DNA of 16,755 nt. It comes from an uncultured bacterium (GTDB lineage Bacteria; Actinomycetota; Coriobacteriia; Coriobacteriales; Coriobacteriaceae). Positions 6,614 through 13,906 of this stretch are shown piece after piece. Under the pieces are notes generated by a model, which ran no database searches, was not told the DNA's origin, and saw only the letters and a list, made by a program, of their open reading frames with translations. The DNA lies in assembly GCA_905214435.1 (NCBI GenBank), contig CAJMMA010000044.1, positions 1 to 16,755 on the forward strand, in the 5' to 3' direction. How positions within the stretch are numbered: position 1 is the stretch's first letter; the number at the start of each line of letters is the position of its first letter. The translations under genes were made by a program, and so were the position numbers.

Positions 6614-9016
6614 CTATTTCGTCTTGCCGGTAATGAGCGTCTTAAGACCCAGGCCGATCAGGCCCAGGCCCATGCGCACACGACCGGGGCGATGGCGCTC
6701 GATGGCCTTGGTCTTGCCGGCGGGCTTATCGCGACGGGCGCTCGTCTCGGGTGCGGGCTTAGCTGCCTGCGGCTCGGGCTGAGGTGCAGGTGCGGGCTCG
6801 GGCTCAATGACGGTCGCCTGGACCTTCTGAACCTCGGGTGTGGCCGGCTGCGGCTTAGGAGCAGGGGCGGGCTTTGCCTCAATGACGGGCTCGGGCGCGG
6901 CCTCGGCGTTGCGGTAGGCACACTCCAGCAGGGCTTCCTGCGAGTTGAAGGGTTTCTCACCCTCTGCGCGCTCCACGGGGACCCAGGTGCCGTCGCTCGT
7001 GAGGCTGCGGGCCTTCACGTTGTCGCGCAGCTGCATGCTCATGTACTCGTGCACCAGGGCGCGGCAGGTGGGGTCGAGCACGGGGAAGGCGATCTCCACG
7101 CGGTGCTCGGTGTTGCGTGTCATCATGTCGGCCGAGCTCAGATAGATCATGTCCGAGTCCACGCCAAAGGCGTAAACGCGCGCATGCTCCAAAAAGCGTC
7201 CGACGATAGAACGGACATGCACGTTCTCGGTCTTGCCAGGAACGCCCGGCTTGAGGCACGAGATGCCGCGGATGATCATGTCCACGCGGACTCCTGCGCA
7301 CGATGCCTCGGCGATCTTGTCGATGACCTCGCGGTCGGTGAGCGAGTTGAGTTTAAAGAACACGCGGGCGGGCTCGCCGGCGAGGGCGCGCTGGATTTCG
7401 CGGTCAAGCCCGCGCATGATGAGCGGTTTCAGTCCGACGGGCGCCACACCCAGGAAGCGGTAATCGCCGCGCAGGTTGCCCAGCGACAGGTTGCGGAAGA
7501 ACAGGTTGGCGTCCTCGCCGATGCCGGGGTGAGCGGTCATGAGCATAAAGTCGCTGTAGAGTTTGGCCGTCTTCTCGTTAAAGTTGCCGGTGCCCAGCAG
7601 CGTCAGGCGCGTTAGCGCCATGCCCTCGCGATAGGTGAGCTGGCAGATCTTGGAGTGGCACTTAAAGCCCTCGGAGCCGTAGATGACGGTGCAGCCGGCC
7701 TCTTCCAGGCGCTCGGCCCACTCGATGTTGTTCTGCTCGTCAAAGCGCGCGCGGAGCTCCATGAGCACCGTGACCTCTTTGCCGTTCTCGGCGGCATCGA
7801 TCAGTGACTCGCACAGGCGGCTCTGCTTGGCCACGCGGTAGAGCGTGATGCGCAGTGAGATGCACTCGGGGTCGTAGGCGGCCTCGTGCACCAGATCCAG
7901 GAAGGGGTTCATGGCCTCATAGGGATAAAAGAGCAGCTTGTCGTGCTGAAGTACCTGCTCGCGGATGGAGCGGGTTATATCGATGGTGGAGTTGGGCTGC
8001 GGCTTAAACGGCGTAAAGAGCAGCTCGTTGCGCAGGTGCTCGGGAATCTTGCCCTCAATGCCAAAGACATAGCCCAGGTTGAGCGGGATATCGCAGGTAA
8101 AGACCGAGCGACGCGAGAGCTCGAGCGCCTTGCGGATAGTCTTGAGCGTTGCTTTTTCGAGTGAGCCCGAGACGGCGAGTACTACCGGCTGCAGGCGCAG
8201 GCGCTTCTTGAGGATGCGCTTCATGTGCTGACGGTAGTCCTCTTCCTCTTCGACGCCCTCGCCGTCCGGATCGATGTCGGCGTTGCGGGTGACGCGGATG
8301 AGCGCGCGGTCGAGCGGTTTATAGGAGCCAAAGCAACTGTCCAGGCAGGCGAGGATGACGTCCTCGAGCAGAATGTAGGAGTAGGTGCCGGTGGGCGAGG
8401 GGATCTCGACCACGCGGTTCATCGAGGCGGGAATCTCGATCAGGCCCAGCAGACTTTCCTCGTCGGTGACGCCGTCCAAGCCGCAGGCCAGGTAGAGCGC
8501 GCCGTTGCGCAGGTTGGGGAAGGGGTGGCGCGGGTCGATCACCAGCGGCGAGATGACCGGCGACACGTAGGCCTGGAAGTAGCGGGTGACAAAGGTGCGC
8601 TCCTCGGGCGTAAGCGAATCGATGCGAGCGCGGTGAACGCCCAGGGCGTTGAGTTTGCCCTCGATGTTCTTAAAAATGGACTCCCAACGGGTAAGGAGCC
8701 CGGGCAGCTCTGCCATGACGGCATCGACCTGTTCGGAGGCGGTCATATTGCTCTTGTTGTCGACAGGCTGTTTTTTGAGCTCTGCCAGATCGGACAGGCC
8801 GCCCACGCGCACCATGAGAAACTCATCGAGGTTAGACTCGAAAATCGACACGAACTTTAGCCGCTCGAACAGCGGAACGGTCTCGTCGAAGGCTTCGTCA
8901 AGCACACGGTTGTCAAAGCGCAGCCAGCTGAGCTCTCGGTTCTGCGTGTACGAGAAGTCGCGCGGCGGCTTACGCAGCTTTGCAGCGGCTTGCTTTTTTT
9001 CGATTTTGCTCGGCAT
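6614..9016 (-). CDS. ppk1: Polyphosphate kinase PPK1 with C-terminal extension
   Basis: An 800-residue enzyme that reversibly transfers the gamma phosphate of ATP to polyphosphate. It opens with the family block QNRELSWLRFDNRVLDEA and continues through FVSIFESNLDEFLMVRVGGL. The autophosphorylated histidine is H454 in GFKCHSKICQL, and the second active-site histidine lies in GRFLEHARVYAF. The core ends near FNSQEALLECAYRN, where most PPK1 proteins end. About 95 extra residues follow: a Pro/Ala/Glu/Lys-rich linker and then a basic tail with a short glycine-leucine hydrophobic patch. The frame is open to a GTG at 9061, but that region lacks a ribosome site. I choose ATG 9016 (GGACAG six bases upstream); ATG 9022 is possible. 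It is divergent from arcA across a 557-bp gap. Confidence 0.93.
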   Translation of the reverse strand: MPSKIEKKQAAAKLRKPPRDFSYTQNRELSWLRFDNRVLDEAFDETVPLFERLKFVSIFESNLDEFLMVRVGGLSDLAELKKQPVDNKSNMTASEQVDAVMAELPGLLTRWESIFKNIEGKLNALGVHRARIDSLTPEERTFVTRYFQAYVSPVISPLVIDPRHPFPNLRNGALYLACGLDGVTDEESLLGLIEIPASMNRVVEIPSPTGTYSYILLEDVILACLDSCFGSYKPLDRALIRVTRNADIDPDGEGVEEEEDYRQHMKRILKKRLRLQPVVLAVSGSLEKATLKTIRKALELSRRSVFTCDIPLNLGYVFGIEGKIPEHLRNELLFTPFKPQPNSTIDITRSIREQVLQHDKLLFYPYEAMNPFLDLVHEAAYDPECISLRITLYRVAKQSRLCESLIDAAENGKEVTVLMELRARFDEQNNIEWAERLEEAGCTVIYGSEGFKCHSKICQLTYREGMALTRLTLLGTGNFNEKTAKLYSDFMLMTAHPGIGEDANLFFRNLSLGNLRGDYRFLGVAPVGLKPLIMRGLDREIQRALAGEPARVFFKLNSLTDREVIDKIAEASCAGVRVDMIIRGISCLKPGVPGKTENVHVRSIVGRFLEHARVYAFGVDSDMIYLSSADMMTRNTEHRVEIAFPVLDPTCRALVHEYMSMQLRDNVKARSLTSDGTWVPVERAEGEKPFNSQEALLECAYRNAEAAPEPVIEAKPAPAPKPQPATPEVQKVQATVIEPEPAPAPQPEPQAAKPAPETSARRDKPAGKTKAIERHRPGRVRMGLGLIGLGLKTLITGKTK

Positions 9017-9423
9017 ATGCATCTGTCCGTTCAGTCCCCGTGGGGGACGGTTGCCTAACACTATTCACTATTGTCTCAATTTAGTCGGCCTATGGCACGG
9101 ACGTATCGCGTGAACGGTATCTTTACCTACTTCTTACGCTGACAAGCCATAGAGCTGACGCCCTTCGCGTTGTGAAAAACGGTCTATATCCTCACTCAAC
9201 TGGTGAGTATGTGTGAATAAGAATGATAGGTAGCTGAATATCATCGAATACAGACAGAAACACGAACAAGCGTCATTTATATACATAAAACCGTTTTAGA
9301 TATGCAATTCTTAATCGAAAGATTGGAGTTGTAATTGCGAATGATTTTTAAGAAAAAAGAGCATTTACCTTAGAAAAGCTACTTTAGAACGCCGAAGTGC
9401 ATTATGGGAGAATCATATTCGAT
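9017..9423. other. AT-rich intergenic region between ppk1 and arcA
   Basis: No gene is visible. The stretch is markedly AT-rich compared with the GC-rich coding DNA around it. It holds three outlying ACCGTT-type sites: TGAACGGTAT at 9111-9120, AAACGGTC at 9177-9184 and ACCGTTTT at 9290-9297. It also has ATATGCAATT at 9300-9309 and AATTGCGAAT at 9333-9342, which recur upstream of the second arcA. The ppk1 promoter must lie in its left part, but I could not place it with confidence. Confidence 0.6.
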
Positions 9424-9492
9424 ATACCGTTCATCGAACTTTGTTGACCGTTCGGGGGCGAGGTGGAATTGCGGTTGGAATTTGGATATAAC
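9424..9492 (+). promoter_or_regulatory. arcA copy 1 promoter with two 21-bp-spaced ACCGTT sites
   Basis: ATACCGTTCA (9424-9433) and GACCGTTCGG (9446-9455) contain ACCGTT starts exactly 21 bp apart. TATAAC (9487-9492), inside TTTGGATATAAC, is the -10; it begins 40 bp after the second ACCGTT. The hexamer 17 bp upstream (TGGAAT, 9464-9469) is a poor -35. Sites near -49 and -70 plus a weak -35 are what an activator-dependent promoter looks like. The same layout, with the same distances, precedes the second arcA. The regulator's identity is not shown by the sequence. Confidence 0.65.
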
Positions 9493-9508
9493 TAGAGCTG
9501 TCAGCAAG

Positions 9509-9556
9509 CAGCACCCGTTACGGAAGGGTGCTGAGAGATTCGGCCGAAAGGCCCGA
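9509..9556 (+). promoter_or_regulatory. arcA copy 1 leader hairpins
   Basis: Stem 1 pairs CAGCACCC (9509-9516) with GGGTGCTG (9526-9533). Stem 2 pairs TCGG (9540-9543) with CCGA (9553-9556), and CC/GG inside closes a GAAA loop, leaving one bulged C (9552). The ribosome site AGGAGG (9566-9571) follows. The second arcA leader has equivalent stems with different sequence, which supports a kept RNA structure. Confidence 0.5.
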
Positions 9557-10816
9557 AAGAAAGGTAGGAGGCCATGACGAAAGGTCTGCACGTGCCTTCC
9601 GAGATCGGCAAGCTCAGGAAGGTCTGCCTGCACCGTCCCGGCGACGAGCTCCTCAACCTGCCGCCCGACGAGCTCGAGCGACTCCTGTTCGACGACGTCC
9701 CGTTCCTGGAGGTCGCACAGCAGGAGCACGACACCTTCGCCCAGATCCTGAGGGACCAGGGCGTCGAGGTGCTCTACCTCGAGAACCTCGTCGCCGAGGT
9801 GTTCGACCAGGTCCCCGGCGCCCGCGCCGAGTTCACCGACCAGTACATCGCCGAGGCAGGCATCCGCGGCCAGCACATGCCGCAGATCGTCCGCGAGAAG
9901 CTGGACTCCATCGAGGACAACCTCGAGTTCGTCAAGAAGACCATGGCCGGCATGACCAAGGCCGAGATCGACATGCCCCTCACGGCGTCCACGACCCTCG
10001 ACTCCCTGGTCAACTCCGAGTCCGAGTCCGACCTGATCATCGACCCGATGCCCAACCTCTACTTCACCCGCGACCCGTTCGCGGTCGTCGGCGAGGGCGT
10101 CAACCTCAACCGCATGTACTCGGTCACCCGCAACCGCGAGACCCTGTACGGCAAGTACGTCTTCAAGTACCACCCCGACTACAAGGACGTCTCCCTGTAC
10201 TTCCGCCGCGACTGCCAGTTCCACACCGAGGGCGGCGACGTGCTGAACATCAACGAGAAGACCCTCGCCGTCGGCATCTCCCAGCGCACCCAGGCCGCAG
10301 CCATCGACGTCATGGCCCAGAACATCTTCTGGAACTCCGACTCCAAGGTCGAGCGCATCCTGGCCTTCGACATCCCCGTCTCGCGCGCCTTCATGCACCT
10401 CGACACGGTCTTCACCCAGATCGACGTCGATAAGTTCACGATCCACCCCGCCATCATGGGCACCCTGCGCGTCTACGAGCTGACCGCCGGCAAGAACCCG
10501 GGCGACGTGAACATCCGCCTGATCGAGGACACCCTCGAGCACGTCCTGGAGGACGCCACCGGCGTCGACCAGGTCAAGCTGATCCCCTGCGGCGGCGGCG
10601 ACCCGATCGCGGCCTCCCGCGAGCAGTGGAACGACGGCTCCAACACCCTGTGCGTCGAGCCCGGCAAGATCTGCGTCTACGCCCGCAACACCGTCACCAA
10701 CGACGTGCTGTACAAGGAGGGCCTGGACCTTCTCGTCGTGCCCTCCGCCGAGCTCTCCCGCGGCCGCGGCGGCCCGCGCTGCATGAGCATGCCCTTCTGG
10801 CGCGAGGACCTCTAAG
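9550..10816 (+). repeat. Long direct repeat, copy 1 (with arcA)
   Basis: This 1,267-bp stretch recurs at 12629-13895 (offset 3,079) with no difference that I can find. It begins inside leader stem 2 and ends one base after the arcA stop. No insertion-sequence ends or target duplications border it. Confidence 0.93.
9574..10815 (+). CDS. arcA: Arginine deiminase ArcA, copy 1
   Basis: A 413-residue cytoplasmic enzyme hydrolysing L-arginine to L-citrulline and ammonia, the first step of the ADI pathway. It has the normal length and the family landmarks: the N-terminal SEIGKLRKVCLHRPGDEL, the substrate-site block NLYFTRDPFAVVG, HTEGGDVL, MHLDTVFTQID, and the catalytic cysteine C403 in GGPRCMSMPF. 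ATG 9574 is preceded by AGGAGG (9566-9571). Third codon positions are almost all C or G, more so than in the neighbouring aminotransferase, as expected for a very highly expressed gene. It lies divergently from ppk1, 135 bp before the aminotransferase start, with a strong hairpin between. A second gene with the same sequence lies 3,079 bp on. Regulation probably acts through the ACCGTT sites upstream. Confidence 0.98.
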   Translation: MTKGLHVPSEIGKLRKVCLHRPGDELLNLPPDELERLLFDDVPFLEVAQQEHDTFAQILRDQGVEVLYLENLVAEVFDQVPGARAEFTDQYIAEAGIRGQHMPQIVREKLDSIEDNLEFVKKTMAGMTKAEIDMPLTASTTLDSLVNSESESDLIIDPMPNLYFTRDPFAVVGEGVNLNRMYSVTRNRETLYGKYVFKYHPDYKDVSLYFRRDCQFHTEGGDVLNINEKTLAVGISQRTQAAAIDVMAQNIFWNSDSKVERILAFDIPVSRAFMHLDTVFTQIDVDKFTIHPAIMGTLRVYELTAGKNPGDVNIRLIEDTLEHVLEDATGVDQVKLIPCGGGDPIAASREQWNDGSNTLCVEPGKICVYARNTVTNDVLYKEGLDLLVVPSAELSRGRGGPRCMSMPFWREDL

Positions 10817-10823
10817 GTTTTCA

Positions 10824-10916
10824 AAGACCCGTACAGGTCTTACTACAAACATCTAGCTGACATTAGATGTCTCCCAATGGGACGGTGCGGTTCTTTCGCA
10901 CCGTCCCATTCGTGTT
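10824..10916 (+). terminator. Terminator-like hairpins after arcA copy 1
   Basis: A perfect 14-bp stem (10876-10889 with 10897-10910, loop GTTCTTT) is followed by CGTGTTTATT, a weak T-tract. Two smaller hairpins precede it: AAGACC/GGTCTT (10824-10829 with 10836-10841) and CATCTA/TAGATG (10850-10855 with 10864-10869). The large stem probably stops much of the arcA transcript before the aminotransferase gene, which would set unequal expression. Confidence 0.7.
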
Positions 10917-10950
10917 TATTGACGCTAAATTAAGATCAGATAAGGTGGCC

Positions 10951-12075
10951 ATGGATATCAAGACAATTGGCGTTGAGGATTGGCTCAACGTTTGGGAGAA
11001 GAGTGCTACCTGGGATATCGCTCAGTCGACGATCTCGTCGCTGACCATGGGTGAGCTTCGCGCACTTGACGAGCAGGACGGTGCTACGTTCTACGAGCGC
11101 CTGGATCGCGAGAAGATGAATTACGGCTGGATCGAGGGTTCGCCGGAGTTTAAGGCCGAAGTCGCCAAGCTGTATCGTCGCGAGGTCAATCCCGATCACA
11201 TTCTGCAGACCAATGGCTGCACGGGCGCCAACCTCAACGCCATCATGGCCGTTGTGGAGCCCGGCGATCACGTGATTGCCGAGTGGCCTACCTATGCGCC
11301 GCTCTACGAGATTCCGCGTACGCTGGGTGCCGAGGTCGAGTATTGGGAGCTCCGCGAGGAGCTCGGCTGGAAGCCCGATATCGATGAGCTCAAGCGCTTG
11401 GTGCGCCCCAACACCAAGCTCATCTGCATCAATAACGCATCGAACCCCATCGGTACGGTGCTCGATGCCGATATGCTCGGGCAGATTGCCGAGATTGCCC
11501 GTTCGGTGGGCGCCTACGTGCTGTGCGACGAGGTGTATCTGCCGCTCGGGAACACCGAGTCCTTTATGTCGATGGCCGACGTGTACGAGAAGGCCATTGT
11601 CACCAACTCGGTGTCCAAGACCTATTCGACGCCTGCGGCCCGCGTGGGCTGGGTCGTGGCCAACGAAGAGGTGTCCAACCGCATCCGCACCTATCGTGAC
11701 TACACCATGATCTGCGGCGGCGTGTTCAACGACGCCCTGGCGACCTACGTGCTCGAGCACAAGGACAAGATTCTCGAGCGCAACCGTAAGATCGTGTTTG
11801 GCAACCGCGATATCGCGCAGGCTTGGATCGATACGCAGCATCGCGTTTCCTGGACGGCCCCGCAGGGAATATCAACCTCGTTTATCCAGCTGGATATTCC
11901 CGAGGATGACGAGGAATTCTGTAAGCGCCTGTTGGCCGAGAGGGGAGTGCTGCTGGTTCCCGGTAGCCGCTTTGAGCTTCCCTGCGGCGCGCGCTTGGGC
12001 TACTGCGCGAGCGAAGGCGTTCTCCGCGAGGGCCTGAGGCTTCTGGGCGAGGCGCTGGCCGAGTTCGATCGCTAG
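10951..12075 (+). CDS. PLP-dependent aminotransferase (class I/II)
   Basis: A 374-residue fold-type I PLP enzyme. K223 in NSVSKTYSTPAARVGW should form the Schiff base. D193 in LCDEVY pairs with the pyridine nitrogen, and N165 in NNASNPIGT contacts the cofactor. QTNGCTGANLNAIM is the glycine-rich cofactor loop. The start is ATG 10951 with AAGGTGG at 10942-10948; an in-frame ATG at 10867 lies inside the terminator hairpin and is rejected. Its codon use has many more T-ending codons than arcA, so it has a different history or expression level. It sits between two identical arcA genes, which suggests an amino-acid substrate linked to arginine, citrulline or ornithine. Known relatives span general transaminases and arginine-derived cyclising enzymes, so the reaction is not assigned. 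Confidence 0.88.
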   Translation: MDIKTIGVEDWLNVWEKSATWDIAQSTISSLTMGELRALDEQDGATFYERLDREKMNYGWIEGSPEFKAEVAKLYRREVNPDHILQTNGCTGANLNAIMAVVEPGDHVIAEWPTYAPLYEIPRTLGAEVEYWELREELGWKPDIDELKRLVRPNTKLICINNASNPIGTVLDADMLGQIAEIARSVGAYVLCDEVYLPLGNTESFMSMADVYEKAIVTNSVSKTYSTPAARVGWVVANEEVSNRIRTYRDYTMICGGVFNDALATYVLEHKDKILERNRKIVFGNRDIAQAWIDTQHRVSWTAPQGISTSFIQLDIPEDDEEFCKRLLAERGVLLVPGSRFELPCGARLGYCASEGVLREGLRLLGEALAEFDR

Positions 12076-12130
12076 CCCCTTGAGGCTTTCGAGGGCCTAA
12101 ACCTTTCTGGGCCCTAGATATACCGAATGC

Positions 12131-12166
12131 AGACCCGCTCCCTTGGGGGCGGGTCTGTTTGTCTTT
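12131..12166 (+). terminator. Intrinsic terminator after the aminotransferase gene
   Basis: AGACCCGC (12131-12138) pairs with GCGGGTCT (12149-12156), and C/G pairs extend inward. The stem is followed by GTTTGTCTTT. A weaker GGGCC/GGCCC pairing lies just upstream, at about 12091-12116. The second arcA therefore has its own promoter. Confidence 0.85.
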
Positions 12167-12503
12167 ACCGCCGAAAAAATCAACTTGTTACAAATGGAGG
12201 CGCAAAGCAGACGGTGTATTCGATGGGCCTTATACTGAGCTTCCGGTGAACGGTATCCAACGTCTGGTAAACGGTAGCCTGTTTGCCAAAAATGAATAGG
12301 ATGAACTTTTTTCTGAATAAAAATCAAAATGGTTGAGACGTAGCAAGAATTGCGAATTCTATTCATATCGTTGCTTGAAATATGCAATTTGAGGGTGGTT
12401 TAACAAAGATTAGTTTCAATTGATTTATCGGTTAAAAAAGCGTTTAAGCACGTAAATAAACTTTATTAAATCAAAGTGTGCCATGCGTGAAGTATATGTG
12501 TAT
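12167..12503. other. AT-rich intergenic region before arcA copy 2
   Basis: No gene is supported; a 96-codon minus-strand frame here runs through the terminator and is rejected. TGAACGGTAT (12247-12256) and TAAACGGTAG (12268-12277) are a third pair of ACCGTT sites, again exactly 21 bp apart but pointing left. AATTGCGAAT (12348-12357) and ATATGCAATT (12380-12389) match two words found before copy 1. The DNA is strongly AT-rich from about 12280 to 12500. Confidence 0.6.
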
Positions 12504-12570
12504 GCCGTTCACCCCTCATATAAAACCGTTCGGGGGCAAGGTGGAAGTATGGACTGATTTTGGATATAAA
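12504..12570 (+). promoter_or_regulatory. arcA copy 2 promoter with two 21-bp-spaced sites
   Basis: GCCGTTCA (12504-12511) and ACCGTTCG (12525-12532) start 21 bp apart. The -10 TATAAA (12565-12570), inside TTTTGGATATAAA, starts 40 bp after the second site, exactly as before copy 1. The block CGTTCGGGGGC-R-AGGTGGAA is shared between the two promoters, but most bases between it and the -10 differ. The -35 position has no good match. Confidence 0.65.
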
Positions 12571-12587
12571 TATGTCGTCAGCAATAA

Positions 12588-12635
12588 CGCCTCACACGGA
12601 GGGGCGCTAACGAATCGGCCCTGACAGGGGCCCGA
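12588..12635 (+). promoter_or_regulatory. arcA copy 2 leader hairpins
   Basis: Stem 1 pairs CGCCTC (12588-12593) with GGGGCG (12601-12606), including one G-T. Stem 2 pairs TCGG (12615-12618) with CCGA (12632-12635), enclosing CCCT/AGGG. The positions match those before copy 1, although the sequences of stem 1 and of the inner part of stem 2 differ. Confidence 0.5.
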
Positions 12636-13895
12636 AAGAAAGGTAGGAGGCCATGACGAAAGGTCTGCACGTGCCTTCCGAGATCGGCAAGCTCAGGAAG
12701 GTCTGCCTGCACCGTCCCGGCGACGAGCTCCTCAACCTGCCGCCCGACGAGCTCGAGCGACTCCTGTTCGACGACGTCCCGTTCCTGGAGGTCGCACAGC
12801 AGGAGCACGACACCTTCGCCCAGATCCTGAGGGACCAGGGCGTCGAGGTGCTCTACCTCGAGAACCTCGTCGCCGAGGTGTTCGACCAGGTCCCCGGCGC
12901 CCGCGCCGAGTTCACCGACCAGTACATCGCCGAGGCAGGCATCCGCGGCCAGCACATGCCGCAGATCGTCCGCGAGAAGCTGGACTCCATCGAGGACAAC
13001 CTCGAGTTCGTCAAGAAGACCATGGCCGGCATGACCAAGGCCGAGATCGACATGCCCCTCACGGCGTCCACGACCCTCGACTCCCTGGTCAACTCCGAGT
13101 CCGAGTCCGACCTGATCATCGACCCGATGCCCAACCTCTACTTCACCCGCGACCCGTTCGCGGTCGTCGGCGAGGGCGTCAACCTCAACCGCATGTACTC
13201 GGTCACCCGCAACCGCGAGACCCTGTACGGCAAGTACGTCTTCAAGTACCACCCCGACTACAAGGACGTCTCCCTGTACTTCCGCCGCGACTGCCAGTTC
13301 CACACCGAGGGCGGCGACGTGCTGAACATCAACGAGAAGACCCTCGCCGTCGGCATCTCCCAGCGCACCCAGGCCGCAGCCATCGACGTCATGGCCCAGA
13401 ACATCTTCTGGAACTCCGACTCCAAGGTCGAGCGCATCCTGGCCTTCGACATCCCCGTCTCGCGCGCCTTCATGCACCTCGACACGGTCTTCACCCAGAT
13501 CGACGTCGATAAGTTCACGATCCACCCCGCCATCATGGGCACCCTGCGCGTCTACGAGCTGACCGCCGGCAAGAACCCGGGCGACGTGAACATCCGCCTG
13601 ATCGAGGACACCCTCGAGCACGTCCTGGAGGACGCCACCGGCGTCGACCAGGTCAAGCTGATCCCCTGCGGCGGCGGCGACCCGATCGCGGCCTCCCGCG
13701 AGCAGTGGAACGACGGCTCCAACACCCTGTGCGTCGAGCCCGGCAAGATCTGCGTCTACGCCCGCAACACCGTCACCAACGACGTGCTGTACAAGGAGGG
13801 CCTGGACCTTCTCGTCGTGCCCTCCGCCGAGCTCTCCCGCGGCCGCGGCGGCCCGCGCTGCATGAGCATGCCCTTCTGGCGCGAGGACCTCTAAG
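12629..13895 (+). repeat. Long direct repeat, copy 2 (with arcA)
   Basis: This is the partner of 9550-10816. The flanks diverge at once on both sides: A versus G before the left edge, G versus T after the right edge. Confidence 0.93.
12653..13894 (+). CDS. arcA: Arginine deiminase ArcA, copy 2
   Basis: A 413-residue arginine deiminase with the same amino-acid sequence as copy 1 and, as far as I can read, the same DNA sequence. All catalytic landmarks are therefore present, including FTRDP and C403. ATG 12653 follows AGGAGG. Unlike copy 1, it is followed after 105 bp by the ornithine carbamoyltransferase gene without a T-tract terminator between them. This copy is therefore the one most likely to be co-transcribed with the rest of the ADI pathway. 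Its promoter region is related to, but clearly diverged from, that of copy 1. The same coding DNA under two different promoters suggests increased dose or condition-specific expression rather than two enzyme variants. Confidence 0.98.
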   Translation: MTKGLHVPSEIGKLRKVCLHRPGDELLNLPPDELERLLFDDVPFLEVAQQEHDTFAQILRDQGVEVLYLENLVAEVFDQVPGARAEFTDQYIAEAGIRGQHMPQIVREKLDSIEDNLEFVKKTMAGMTKAEIDMPLTASTTLDSLVNSESESDLIIDPMPNLYFTRDPFAVVGEGVNLNRMYSVTRNRETLYGKYVFKYHPDYKDVSLYFRRDCQFHTEGGDVLNINEKTLAVGISQRTQAAAIDVMAQNIFWNSDSKVERILAFDIPVSRAFMHLDTVFTQIDVDKFTIHPAIMGTLRVYELTAGKNPGDVNIRLIEDTLEHVLEDATGVDQVKLIPCGGGDPIAASREQWNDGSNTLCVEPGKICVYARNTVTNDVLYKEGLDLLVVPSAELSRGRGGPRCMSMPFWREDL

Positions 13896-13906
13896 TCTTT
13901 CCGTTT

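Noticed and set aside
12348..12365. ArgR-type ARG box upstream of arcA copy 2
   Set aside because: GCGAATTCTATTCA matches the E. coli-type consensus TGAATAATTATTCA at only about 8 of 14 positions in AT-rich DNA, which is not enough.
12097..12387. 96-codon minus-strand frame before arcA copy 2
   Set aside because: It runs through the aminotransferase terminator and the ACCGTT pair, has no good ribosome site, and its translation looks random.
9550..13895. Composite transposon formed by the two long repeats
   Set aside because: The repeats are complete arcA genes, not insertion sequences, and no terminal inverted repeats or target duplications border them.
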